Assembly: GCA_964575715.1 (NCBI GenBank)
Contig: CAZNSG010000188.1
Span: 1-25,585, forward strand
Length of the DNA: 25,585 nt
Direction: 5' to 3'
Source: PNAI01 sp964575715
GTDB taxonomy: Bacteria > Pseudomonadota > Alphaproteobacteria > Rhizobiales > Xanthobacteraceae
The notes beneath the pieces are model-generated. The model was not told the DNA's origin. It saw nothing but the letters and a program-made list of their open reading frames with translations, and ran no database searches. Shown here one piece after another: positions 14,496 to 22,126 of the stretch. How positions within the stretch are numbered: the first letter of the stretch is position 1; every line of letters starts with the position of its first letter. The position numbers and the translations under genes were made by a program.

Positions 14496-15401
14496 TCAAC
14501 GGGCGGAGGGCAACCGCGCTGTTTTCGATTGCAGGGCGCGAATGCGATCGGCGAGACTACTTGTTTGCTCGCCCATGGCGCCCGTCGTCCCGCCGCCATT
14601 TCCGGTGCGCGCGCCGGCGGCGGCATCCGCGCCCGCGGCTAATAGGGCGTTAATCGGCGAGCGTGGGCCCTCGAGCACGATGGTCAGCTGCGCAATCTCG
14701 GCAGCAATTTCGTTGATGCGATCGCGCAGCATGGCGTTTTCAGCCCGCTCCTGTGCCGAGGTCGCCGCGATGTCGCGTTTTGCAGCCGTAAGTTCCGCGC
14801 GCAGCTCGGCTTCGACCTTTCGTATGGCGTCGAGCTGATTGCGCAATTCGCCGATCAGATCCTTATGAGCGTCGAGTTGGGTGCGCAACGTGATGATCTC
14901 AACGCGCCGGCTGTCGGCTGCAAGCGCGTGATCGTTGAGATCGCCGGAAAGTTTGGCGAGGCCGGCCTCCTTGTCGGCATGCAGACGCTCGCTCGCTTGC
15001 AGCAGGACGATTTTGGCCGACAACTCGCCCGAGGTCGCGTTCAATCGATCCTGCAGGCTCGCCACATTTGCCTGCAGCACTTCAATCTGCACGCTCTTGT
15101 CGCGCAGCTCGATCTTAAGGAGGTTGACCGCGTCGGTCTTCTTGCCGAGCTCCGCGAGCTGGCCTGCGCTCTCGGCCTTGAGCTGTTCGATCTGCATTTC
15201 GAGCCGGCGCATGGATACGGCGAATTCGGCGCGCAACTGGTCCTTGTCCGCCTGCAGCTCGGCCATGGATAGCGGCGCGGCGGCTTCCAGCCGTTTTTTC
15301 GTCAGGCGGACGGCACGATTGTGGACGAGCGGCATGAGCACGAGCGCACACACGCTCGCGACCAGGAATCCAATGCTGAAGATCATGATCGGTTCGACCA
15401 T
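14496..15401 (-). CDS. Membrane-anchored coiled-coil protein of unknown function
   Basis: I start this gene at ATG 15401, giving 301 residues; upstream in-frame codons have no membrane segment logic. Residues 5-25 (IMIFSIGFLVASVCALVLMPL) form a single N-terminal membrane anchor, followed by the basic HNRAVRLTKKRLEAA. Roughly residues 40-235 are a long coiled coil with regular Leu/Ile/Ala heptads and many charged pairs. A Gly/Ala-rich segment near residue 255 (AAGADAAAGARTGNGGG) leads to a short helical end. I recall near-identical N-termini (PLVHNRAVRLT, PLSMAE) in uncharacterised Bradyrhizobium proteins. It is the second gene on its strand after eipA. An exact CtrA box lies 70 bases upstream, which suggests a cell-cycle or envelope role; this is inference. 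Confidence 0.85.
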   Translation of the reverse strand: MVEPIMIFSIGFLVASVCALVLMPLVHNRAVRLTKKRLEAAAPLSMAELQADKDQLRAEFAVSMRRLEMQIEQLKAESAGQLAELGKKTDAVNLLKIELRDKSVQIEVLQANVASLQDRLNATSGELSAKIVLLQASERLHADKEAGLAKLSGDLNDHALAADSRRVEIITLRTQLDAHKDLIGELRNQLDAIRKVEAELRAELTAAKRDIAATSAQERAENAMLRDRINEIAAEIAQLTIVLEGPRSPINALLAAGADAAAGARTGNGGGTTGAMGEQTSSLADRIRALQSKTARLPSAR

Positions 15402-15421
15402 GCGGGGAGGGTCTCCATAAC

Positions 15422-15468
15422 TGGCAGCTACAGTGGCGCACCATGCCACGGCGCACAGAAGGCTGCCA
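15422..15468 (-). promoter_or_regulatory. Nested stem-loop in the leader of the coiled-coil gene
   Basis: TGGCAGC (15422-15428) pairs with GCTGCCA (15462-15468), and inside it GTGGC (15433-15437) pairs with GCCAC (15445-15449) around seven bases. It lies between the CtrA box and the start codon, so it would be in the 5' untranslated RNA if transcription begins near the box. Confidence 0.45.
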
Positions 15469-15470
15469 AA

Positions 15471-15486
15471 TTAATCAATTATTAAC
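15471..15486 (-). promoter_or_regulatory. CtrA-binding box, exact consensus
   Basis: TTAATCAATTATTAAC matches the alphaproteobacterial CtrA consensus TTAA-N7-TTAAC at every specified position. It lies in the 161-base gap between eipA and the coiled-coil gene, about 70 bases upstream of the latter's start. The gene for CtrA itself is in this window. CtrA could activate or repress here, depending on where the promoter lies; no clear -10 was seen. Confidence 0.7.
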
Positions 15487-15562
15487 CTTATTTGCGGCGT
15501 GCCAATGGTGGCAAGCGCGGACTCCTACATCGAAAGATGCAAATATTGTCGTAATGGGCGGC

Positions 15563-16141
15563 TCAGAGCGGGTTCCAGGTCGCTTTCGGCGTAAATTTGA
15601 GATAGCCGATGTTGGCGCCGAGGCGAAAACCCACGCCGGAGCGGATCGGTACCAGCACGATGTTGTTGGAGGTCAGTGCGGTCATGCCGAAGCCGCCAAT
15701 AAAATACGCCGAACCGTCGATACCGCCAAAGCGCGCATAAATCGCGTCGGTCGAAGGCAGATTATAGATCAGCATCATGGTACGGGCGCCTTCGCCGCCG
15801 AAGTCGAAGCCAAACGAGGGGCCCTGCCAGTACACCTTCAGATCGCCGGCGTTCTTGGTGTAAAGCGTGCCTTCGCCGTAGCGCAGTCCGGCGATAAAAG
15901 CGCCGCCGCCTTCTTCGCCGAGAATATAACCATTGGGGATTCCCCATTCTCGGACAGCTTTTTCGATGATCTGAGCGAGACCGCGTGACACCGTGCCAAA
16001 AAATCGATGGCCTGAGTCAACCAGCTCATTCGATGAATAGCCGTTCTCGGCGGGGGGCTGGCTATGTTGAGCCGTCACAGTGCCTGCGCCAAGGGGGGAG
16101 AGCAGCAGGACGAGGGTGACCAAACGGATTACAGCGCGCAT
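15563..16141 (-). CDS. eipA: EipA-like periplasmic envelope integrity protein (DUF1134)
   Basis: A 192-residue secreted protein of the DUF1134 family. I chose ATG 16141 because GGAG lies six bases before it; the ATG at 16153 has no such site. The signal peptide spans about 25 residues and ends near VTAQ. The mature protein has the family blocks GYILGEEGGGAFIAGLRYG, GPSFGFDFGG, MMLIYNLPSTDAIY, GSAYFIGGFGMTAL and the ending GYLKFTPKATWNP. In Brucella abortus, EipA is needed for envelope stress resistance, and its gene is reported to be directly activated by CtrA. Here the upstream gap has only a TTAAC half-site (16160-16164) and two GANTC sites. The gene is followed, on the same strand, by the coiled-coil membrane protein. 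Confidence 0.88.
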   Translation of the reverse strand: MRAVIRLVTLVLLLSPLGAGTVTAQHSQPPAENGYSSNELVDSGHRFFGTVSRGLAQIIEKAVREWGIPNGYILGEEGGGAFIAGLRYGEGTLYTKNAGDLKVYWQGPSFGFDFGGEGARTMMLIYNLPSTDAIYARFGGIDGSAYFIGGFGMTALTSNNIVLVPIRSGVGFRLGANIGYLKFTPKATWNPL

Positions 16142-16206
16142 GACCAGCTCCATCGGTGTTTAACCCGTTGCTCACGTGACCGCCCTAATATTGCGGCTGA
16201 ATTTTC

Positions 16207-16221
16207 GAATCATAGCGACTC
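16207..16221. promoter_or_regulatory. Pair of GANTC sites in the eipA/YHS divergent region
   Basis: GAATC at 16207-16211 and GACTC at 16217-16221 lie ten bases apart between two divergent genes. GANTC is the target of the CcrM cell-cycle DNA methyltransferase in this class. Pairs in promoters can make expression depend on replication state. Confidence 0.35.
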
Positions 16222-16232
16222 AGACGGGCAAT

Positions 16233-16742
16233 ATGATGGCAGTGCAAAGGAAACGGAAGTCGCACATCCGGCCCGCCATTGTATTGGGAATTTTCGCAGG
16301 CGCGCTGATCGGCTGTTGGATGGGTACCATCGAGCTCCGTGCGGCAACGACCGAGCGAATCGTCACCGACTACCACACCGGATTGGCGATTAGCGGCTTT
16401 GATCCAGTCGCTTATTTTACCGAATCAAGGGCAATGCCAGGCCGCCCCGAGTTGGAAACACGCTATGCCGGGGCCAGCTGGCGTTTCATCAATGAGGGCA
16501 ATCGCGCGGCGTTCATCGCCAATCCGGAGGTCTATATGCCGGTCTTTGGCGGCTACGATCCGACGGGGGTGATGCGGGGTGTTGCGGTTCCGGGCCATCC
16601 TGAAATCTGGCTGATCGTTGGCGAGAGGCTTTATCTGTTCCGCAATCCTCAGATACGAGTTTTGTTCGCCGCCCAGCCGGACGAGCTTGTTGCGGCGGCT
16701 TATCGGCAATGGCGGGAGGTTGAGAGCACGCTGGCAGAGTAG
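16233..16742 (+). CDS. YHS domain-containing membrane-anchored or exported protein
   Basis: From the tandem ATG codons at 16233/16236 the product is about 169 residues. The N-terminus is very basic (QRKRKSHIR) and is followed by one hydrophobic segment (AIVLGIFAGALIGCWMG), a signal anchor or signal peptide. The YHS domain begins at AISGFDPVAYF and continues with the aromatic ASWRF, the FIANPEVYMPVFGGYD block and a helical end. YHS domains are linked to metal binding, although the Cys residues of the TRASH type are absent here. Proteins of this form are common and uncharacterised in alphaproteobacteria. The ribosome-binding site is weak, and an earlier ATG at 16176 is less likely. Its stop directly abuts the stop of cysQ on the other strand. 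Confidence 0.78.
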   Translation: MMAVQRKRKSHIRPAIVLGIFAGALIGCWMGTIELRAATTERIVTDYHTGLAISGFDPVAYFTESRAMPGRPELETRYAGASWRFINEGNRAAFIANPEVYMPVFGGYDPTGVMRGVAVPGHPEIWLIVGERLYLFRNPQIRVLFAAQPDELVAAAYRQWREVESTLAE

Positions 16743-17588
16743 TCACGCTCGGGCCGCATGATCGCCCCAGGCGATGAAAGCAGGGATGTGAAAGCCCATT
16801 TGTCCGTATAACAGCGGTTGACCGTCCGGGGTGGTCACGGTGCCGCCGGCCGCGGCGACGACGGCATGACCGGCGCCCACGTCCCATTCGGAAGTCGGCG
16901 CCAGCCGCACATAGAGGTCGGCTGTGCCTTCCGCGAGCAGACAGAACTTGAGCGCCGATCCACAGGCGATCCGTTCTGCCGGCTTTAGCTCCGCGAGGTA
17001 GGTTTCGGTCGCGGGATCGAGGTGCGAGCGGCTGACCAGGGCGACGAGGGCGCTATCGTGTCCTGTCTTATTGTGCCTAGCATATGGCCGCGCGCGGGTA
17101 TGGATGGCACGGGCATCACGCGCGACGAGCGACCCGGCATTCGGGGTCAGGGAAAGGCGCTCGGCCTGCCCGCCGACGATCCCCCGCCAAAGCAGCCCGC
17201 GCGCGGGAGCAGCCACTACCCCGGCGATTGGTTGGCCCCTGCTTATGAGCGCAATGTTGATCGTGAATTCGTCACGGCCGGCGAGCAGTTCGCGGGTGCC
17301 GTCAAGGGGGTCGACCAGGACGAATCGAGACCCCAGGCGCTCGGGATCGGCCCTTGCCGCAGTCTCCTCGGACACCACCGGCAGGCCGGGCAGGAACCGG
17401 CCAAGGCCTTCAAGAATGACGGTCTCGGAGGCCTCGTCGGCGGCAGTAACCGGGGTGCGATCGGGTTTGTCGCGCGGGGCCAGCGCCGAGGGCGCAATTG
17501 CGAGAATGGCTGCGGCTGCACGCGCGGCAATCGCGGTCAGACCATCGAGCAGACGCGCGTCGGGCGCGATCCCCGAATCATCAGTCAC
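16743..17588 (-). CDS. cysQ: 3'(2'),5'-bisphosphate nucleotidase CysQ
   Basis: A 281-residue phosphatase of the inositol monophosphatase superfamily. CysQ removes the 3'-phosphate of PAP (3'-phosphoadenosine 5'-phosphate), a by-product of sulfate assimilation, and needs Mg2+. Metal ligands are visible: Asp51 in TPVTAADE, Glu74 in VVSEE, and Asp93, Leu95 (backbone) and Asp96 in DPLDGTREL. The C-terminal motif SEWDVGAGHAVV with its metal-binding Asp is also present. The ELLAGRDEFTINIALI stretch after the motif is CysQ-like rather than SuhB-like. Compared with relatives there seems to be a short insert rich in His/Arg (around residue 165). No sulfur genes are nearby. It is divergent from chpT across 130 bases. 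Confidence 0.9.
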   Translation of the reverse strand: MTDDSGIAPDARLLDGLTAIAARAAAAILAIAPSALAPRDKPDRTPVTAADEASETVILEGLGRFLPGLPVVSEETAARADPERLGSRFVLVDPLDGTRELLAGRDEFTINIALISRGQPIAGVVAAPARGLLWRGIVGGQAERLSLTPNAGSLVARDARAIHTRARPYARHNKTGHDSALVALVSRSHLDPATETYLAELKPAERIACGSALKFCLLAEGTADLYVRLAPTSEWDVGAGHAVVAAAGGTVTTPDGQPLLYGQMGFHIPAFIAWGDHAARA

Positions 17589-17718
17589 CTTGCGTCCTCA
17601 CAATCTGTGCCTTGACCTCTAGCCGCTGCGGTGTATCACACCCCCGTCTCGCTCTCGACGCCCGAATCGCCTGTACAGTCCGAGTGCCGTCCATTGCAAG
17701 CTTGCGGAGATCATTTCC

Positions 17719-18357
17719 ATGTCCAGTCCAATCGTTCTCGAACCGCTCGACTTGGCTGCGCTGTTGTGCTCGCGGGTTTGCCACGACCTCATCAGTCCGG
17801 TCGGAGCGATCATGAATGGCCTTGAGGTCATGGAGGACGACAACGACGAAGAGACTAAGACCTTCGCGCTCGATCTGATCAAGAAAAGTGCTCGGACGGC
17901 CTCGGCAAAGCTGCAATTTTGCCGCATCGCCTTTGGTGCGGCCGGCTCGGCCGGCGCTCAAATCGACACCGGCGACGCCGAAAAGGTGGCCCGCGGGATG
18001 CTGGAGGATGGCAAGATCAAGATCGGTTGGAACCTGCCGCAGGCGTTGCTGCCAAAGAATCGCGTCAAGCTCCTGCTCAACATGCTCTTGATCGCTGGCC
18101 ATGCGATCCCGCGCGGCGGGCAGTTGACCATCGATCCAATGGGCGAAGGCGAGACCATGGGGTTCCGGGTCATAGCCAGCGGCCTTAATGCGCGCGTGCC
18201 ACAGGCCATGCCGGGCCTGCTGACGGGGGAGCCGGACGGCCATGCGGTCGATGCTCATGCCATCCAGCCGTTCTATGCCGGCATGCTTGCCAGGAATTGT
18301 GGGCTTGCCGTCGCCCTCGCGATTGAAGGCGATGCCGTCGTGATAACTGCGCAATGA
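17719..18357 (+). CDS. chpT: Histidine phosphotransferase ChpT
   Basis: A 212-residue phosphotransferase. In Caulobacter and relatives ChpT forms a dimer that takes phosphate from the receiver of the kinase CckA and gives it to CtrA and to CpdR, controlling division and motility genes. The phosphorylated residue is His22 in VCHDLISPVGAIMNG, the hallmark of the family, followed by the second helix of the hairpin (about residues 48-75, with KLQFCRIAFG) and a degenerate ATPase-like C-terminal domain without ATP-binding boxes. CGGAGA precedes the start at a suitable distance. It is upstream of, and co-directional with, the cheA operon; ctrA itself is about 6 kb away on the other strand. Confidence 0.93.
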   Translation: MSSPIVLEPLDLAALLCSRVCHDLISPVGAIMNGLEVMEDDNDEETKTFALDLIKKSARTASAKLQFCRIAFGAAGSAGAQIDTGDAEKVARGMLEDGKIKIGWNLPQALLPKNRVKLLLNMLLIAGHAIPRGGQLTIDPMGEGETMGFRVIASGLNARVPQAMPGLLTGEPDGHAVDAHAIQPFYAGMLARNCGLAVALAIEGDAVVITAQ

Positions 18358-18382
18358 GCGACGTCTTGCGCGGGCAAAGTTC

Positions 18383-18398
18383 CTAACAAGACGTTAAC
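18383..18398 (+). promoter_or_regulatory. Near-consensus CtrA box upstream of the che operon
   Basis: CTAACAAGACGTTAAC fits TTAA-N7-TTAAC at eight of the nine specified positions. It lies 26 bases after the chpT stop and 113 bases before the cheA start, so it is well placed to control the chemotaxis operon. A palindrome at 18397-18421 overlaps its downstream end. Confidence 0.55.
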
Positions 18399-18421
18399 GG
18401 CCAAAGCTTCTTATTGGCCGT
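18397..18421. promoter_or_regulatory. Perfect inverted repeat between chpT and cheA
   Basis: ACGGCCAA (18397-18404) and TTGGCCGT (18414-18421) are exact inverted copies nine bases apart. It could be a hairpin ending chpT transcription, though no T-run follows, or a repressor operator next to the CtrA box. Confidence 0.45.
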
Positions 18422-18510
18422 GCAACTAAAATTAAACGCTTCCCCAACACACTAGCGGTACCCGACAGGTGCCGGCCCGGCGGCCGTGCCTGCCGGCAAA
18501 GGCCGTTGCC

Positions 18511-21162
18511 ATGGACGATCTGCTGCAAGAATTCCTGACCGAGACAAACGAAAGTCTCGACATGGTCGATGTCGAGCTTGTGCGTTTCGAGCAGGAGCCC
18601 AACAACGGCAAGATTCTCGACAACATCTTCCGCCTCGTCCACACGATCAAGGGTACGTGCGGTTTCCTCAGCCTGCCGCGGCTGGAGGCGCTTGCGCATG
18701 CCGCAGAAACTTTGATGGGAAAATTCCGCGACGGTATGGCGGTGACCGAGGAAGCGGTCACGCTGGTGCTGTTCACCATCGACCGGGTGAAGGAACTGCT
18801 GACCGAACTCGAACGGAATGAGCGCGAGTCGGAAGGTTCCGACGGCGATTTGATCGCCGCGCTCGAACGCATGGCGACGAAGGGCAGCGTCAATACGGGG
18901 TCTGCCGTTGCGCCCGAGAACAATACCGTGGGCAAGCTGGTTCACCAGGTGTTGGAGCGGCCGCTACGGCCGGGTGAAGTCTCGCTCGATGAACTCGAAC
19001 GGACATTTCGCGAAACGCCAGGACCCGCGCCGAATCGCGCTGCTGCCGCAAAGCCTGCGCGCGAAAAGATCATCGTGGAGAAGGACGACGACGATAAGGG
19101 TGAGGGCAAGTCCGCCAACCATTCAATCCGCGTCAATATCGACACGCTGGAAAAACTCATGACCATGGTGTCGGAGCTGGTGCTGACCCGCAACCAGCTG
19201 CTCGATCTCGTGCGCCGGCAGGAGGATTCGGATTTCAAAGTACCGTTGCAACGGCTATCCAGCGTCACCGCCGAATTGCAGGAAGGCGTAATGAAGACGC
19301 GCATGCAGCCGATCGGCATTGCCTGGCAGAAGCTGCCGCGCATCGTACGCGATCTCGCCAACGAGCTCGACAAGGAGATCGAGCTTGAAATGCACGGCGC
19401 AGATACCGACCTCGATCGCCAAGTGCTCGAACGAATCAGGGATCCGCTTGCCCACATGGTGCGCAATTCGGCGGACCATGGCCTGGAATCGCCGGCCGAG
19501 AGGATTGCCGCCGGCAAACCGGCGAAGGGCACGATCCGCCTCACCGCCTATCACGAAGGCGGGCATGTCGTCATCGCGATCGCAGAAGACGGCCGTGGAC
19601 TTGATGCCGAACGGATCAAGGCGAAGGCAGTCGCCGCCGGTCTCGTCTCCGAGGCTGAAATCGAAAAGATGTCAGAGGCAAGGATCCTAGAATTAATCTT
19701 CACACCGGGATTTTCCACCGCTGACAAGATTACGAGTGTATCCGGCCGTGGAGTCGGAATGGATGTGGTGCGCACCAATATCGACCAGATCGGTGGCAGC
19801 ATCGATGTGAAGTCGGTGTTAGGCGAGGGCGTGAGCTTCACGATCAAGATTCCGCTCACGCTCGCCATCATCTCGGCGCTCATCGTGCAGGTCGGTGGTC
19901 AGCGTTTCGCGATTCCGCAGCTCGCTGTCGAAGAGCTCGTGCGCGTGCACGCCAAATCGGAACATCGCATCGAACGCATCAAGGATGCCGCGGTGCTGCG
20001 ACTGCGCAACAGGCTACTTCCGCTGGTCCAACTCAAGACCCTGCTCAAGATGGATGACGGGCAATCGACGCCGGAAAAGGGCTTTATCGTGGTTACCGAA
20101 GTCGGTGCGCAAATCTTCGGCATCATTGTCGATGGCGTGTTTCACACCGAGGAAATCGTGGTCAAGCCGATGGCGACCAAATTGCGCCACATCGGGATGT
20201 TCTCAGGCAATACCATCCTGGGCGATGGCTCGGTGATCATGATCATCGATCCCAATGGCGCAGCGCAAGCGGTTGGTGCTGCGGTGGCCGCGAGCGAGGT
20301 CGCGCGCCGGGAGCATGAATCCAGCGTGGACAGCACCGATGCGTCCGGTAGCACGACGTCGCTGCTGATGTTCCGTGCCGGCTCGGCGGAGCTCAAAGCA
20401 GTGCCATTGTCGCTCGTCACCCGGCTTGAGGAGATCGATTGCCGCAAGATCGAACTTTCGAACGGCCGCCACATGGTGCAGTACCGCGGTCAGCTCATGC
20501 CGCTGGTGCGTGTCAATGATGATGTCCGCATCAAGAGTGGCGAGGCCACACAGCCGCTGCTGGTGTTCTCCGATTCTATTCATTCCATGGGTCTCGTCGT
20601 TGATGAGATTGTGGATATCGTCGAGGACCGGCTCAACATCGAAGTCGTGAGCGATCGACCGGGCGTCATCGGCTCCGCGGTGATCAGGGGCCAAGCGACG
20701 GAAATCATCGATGTTTGCCATTATCTCCCGCTCGCCTTTGGGGACTGGCTGCAGCGCAAGGAACGGCTCACTGATTCACCGGCGCGCCGACTGCTGTTCG
20801 TCGACGACTCAGCATTTTTCCGCAACATGCTCACGCCGGTGCTCAGGGCTGCCGGTTATGAGGTGGCCGCGGTCGCTAGCGGGCAGGAGGCATTGGCGCT
20901 GCTCAAGAACGGCCGGCATTTCGATGTCCTGGTCACCGATCTCGACATGCCGGGAATGGACGGCTTTGCGCTGACCGAGGCGGTACGCAAAGAACCTCGC
21001 CTGGCAGAAATGCCGATCATTGCATTGTCCGCCTACGGTTCGCCGGAATCGATCGAACGCGGCCGCCGTGTCGGTTTCCACGATTTTGTAGCCAAGTTTG
21101 ACCGTCAAAGCCTGGTCGCCGCACTCAAAGAGCAGACCGCCGATATAAGCCGCGCCGCTTGA
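18511..21162 (+). CDS. cheA: Chemotaxis histidine kinase CheA, hybrid with C-terminal receiver domain
   Basis: An 883-residue hybrid kinase; the start at ATG 18511 gives the normal MDDLLQEFL beginning. The HPt domain covers residues 1-105, with phosphorylated His44 in RLVHTIKGT. Residues 105-200 are a low-complexity, charged linker with no recognisable CheY-binding P2 domain. The dimerisation domain runs from about 203 to 265. The ATPase domain has the N box around Asn319 (HMVRNSADHGLE), Asp360 in EDGRGLD and GRGVGMD at 412-418. A CheW-like domain spans about 451-590, and a second CheW-like segment about 613-750. A receiver domain follows from 760, with Asp765/Asp766 and phospho-acceptor Asp810. 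The kinase couples receptor signals to CheY and CheB. The built-in receiver may act as a phosphate sink or feedback part. It heads cheA-cheW-cheY-cheB-cheR. Confidence 0.95.
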   Translation: MDDLLQEFLTETNESLDMVDVELVRFEQEPNNGKILDNIFRLVHTIKGTCGFLSLPRLEALAHAAETLMGKFRDGMAVTEEAVTLVLFTIDRVKELLTELERNERESEGSDGDLIAALERMATKGSVNTGSAVAPENNTVGKLVHQVLERPLRPGEVSLDELERTFRETPGPAPNRAAAAKPAREKIIVEKDDDDKGEGKSANHSIRVNIDTLEKLMTMVSELVLTRNQLLDLVRRQEDSDFKVPLQRLSSVTAELQEGVMKTRMQPIGIAWQKLPRIVRDLANELDKEIELEMHGADTDLDRQVLERIRDPLAHMVRNSADHGLESPAERIAAGKPAKGTIRLTAYHEGGHVVIAIAEDGRGLDAERIKAKAVAAGLVSEAEIEKMSEARILELIFTPGFSTADKITSVSGRGVGMDVVRTNIDQIGGSIDVKSVLGEGVSFTIKIPLTLAIISALIVQVGGQRFAIPQLAVEELVRVHAKSEHRIERIKDAAVLRLRNRLLPLVQLKTLLKMDDGQSTPEKGFIVVTEVGAQIFGIIVDGVFHTEEIVVKPMATKLRHIGMFSGNTILGDGSVIMIIDPNGAAQAVGAAVAASEVARREHESSVDSTDASGSTTSLLMFRAGSAELKAVPLSLVTRLEEIDCRKIELSNGRHMVQYRGQLMPLVRVNDDVRIKSGEATQPLLVFSDSIHSMGLVVDEIVDIVEDRLNIEVVSDRPGVIGSAVIRGQATEIIDVCHYLPLAFGDWLQRKERLTDSPARRLLFVDDSAFFRNMLTPVLRAAGYEVAAVASGQEALALLKNGRHFDVLVTDLDMPGMDGFALTEAVRKEPRLAEMPIIALSAYGSPESIERGRRVGFHDFVAKFDRQSLVAALKEQTADISRAA

Positions 21163-21165
21163 GAC

Positions 21166-21642
21166 ATGACCATGGGCACGATCAAAGACAACTCCGATGC
21201 GAACCAGATCGAATACGTCACGGTGACGCTGGACGACCAGATTTTCGGTCTGCCGATCGCGCGCGTGCAGGACGTGTTCATACCGGATCGGTTGACGCGG
21301 GTGCCGTTGGCGCCGCCACAAATTGCCGGTGTGCTCAATCTGCGCGGCCGAATCGTCACTGTAATCGACATGCGCCGCCGACTTGGGCTGCCGGCACGCG
21401 ATGGCAAGATTCCAGCGATTGCGGTCGGCATCGAACTCAAGGGCGAATCTTACGGTCTGCTGGTCGATGCGGTCGGCGAAGTGATGAAGCTTGCGAAAGA
21501 TGCTTGCGAGGTCAAGCCGGTCAATCTCGATGCCGGTCTCGCGGAGGTTACGGCGGGCGTGTATCGGCTCGATGGCCAGCTACTGGTCGTACTCGACATC
21601 GATCGGGTGTTTGACATGAATTTTGAAGCAATGGCCGCGTAA
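21166..21642 (+). CDS. cheW: Chemotaxis coupling protein CheW
   Basis: A 158-residue protein that links receptors to the CheA kinase. It starts three bases after the cheA stop. After a short polar leader (about 15 residues) the CheW fold begins at EYVTVTLDDQIFGLPI, followed by the loop VPLAPPQIAGVLNLRG with the conserved Asn-Leu-Arg-Gly, the VIDMRRRLGL strand and the LDIDRVF end. All core positions are present. A second ATG three bases earlier in the leader (Met1/Met3) makes no difference to the domain. Confidence 0.95.
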   Translation: MTMGTIKDNSDANQIEYVTVTLDDQIFGLPIARVQDVFIPDRLTRVPLAPPQIAGVLNLRGRIVTVIDMRRRLGLPARDGKIPAIAVGIELKGESYGLLVDAVGEVMKLAKDACEVKPVNLDAGLAEVTAGVYRLDGQLLVVLDIDRVFDMNFEAMAA

Positions 21643-21669
21643 AGATACATCGTAGGGAATATTGAGAAA

Positions 21670-21683
21670 GCGGGTTATCCCGC
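21670..21683 (+). promoter_or_regulatory. Short hairpin between cheW and cheY
   Basis: GCGGG (21670-21674) pairs with CCCGC (21679-21683) around TTAT in the 63-base gap before cheY, just ahead of its ribosome-binding region. It may adjust the relative expression of cheY; there is no T-run. Confidence 0.35.
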
Positions 21684-21705
21684 GGGCAAAGGAAGTGAGG
21701 CCGTT

Positions 21706-22071
21706 ATGAAAACTTGTTTGGTCGTCGACGACTCGAGTGTCATCCGCAAGGTGGCGCGTCGCATTCTCGAAGGGCTTGATTTCCAGATCATCGAGGCTGA
21801 AGACGGCGAGCAGGCGCTGGGAGCTTGCCAACGCCAGCTTCCCGACGGCGTGTTGCTCGATTGGAACATGCCGAAGATGGACGGCTATGAGTTTCTCAAG
21901 GCATTGCGCCGTCTGCCGGGCGGCGACCGGCCGAAGGTGGTGTTCTGCACCACCGAAAATGATGTCGCACATATCGCCCGCGCGCTGCATGCCGGCGCCA
22001 ACGAGTACATCATGAAGCCGTTCGACAAAGAGATTGTCGAGGCGAAATTCCAGGAGGTTGGGCTGATCTGA
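21706..22071 (+). CDS. cheY: Chemotaxis response regulator CheY
   Basis: A 121-residue single receiver domain. The acidic pocket is Asp8/Asp9, the phospho-acceptor is Asp52 in LLDWNMPKMDG, the conserved hydroxyl is at Thr82/Thr83 in CTTEND, and Lys104 lies in YIMKPFDK. It has no output domain, so it presumably acts by binding a target such as the flagellar switch. The Asn54-Met55-Pro56 loop matches true CheY. A purine-rich stretch (AAAGGAAGTGAGG) precedes the start. It is the third gene of the operon, in addition to the receiver fused to CheA. Confidence 0.93.
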   Translation: MKTCLVVDDSSVIRKVARRILEGLDFQIIEAEDGEQALGACQRQLPDGVLLDWNMPKMDGYEFLKALRRLPGGDRPKVVFCTTENDVAHIARALHAGANEYIMKPFDKEIVEAKFQEVGLI

Positions 22072-22126
22072 TCGATTCAGTCTACCGTTCGAGTCGGTTA
22101 GTTGGCGCCCATTTGAGTATCTCGTA

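Noticed and set aside
14639..14654. CTAA-N7-TTAAT resembling a CtrA box
   Set aside because: It lies deep inside the coiled-coil coding sequence and mismatches at two of nine positions.
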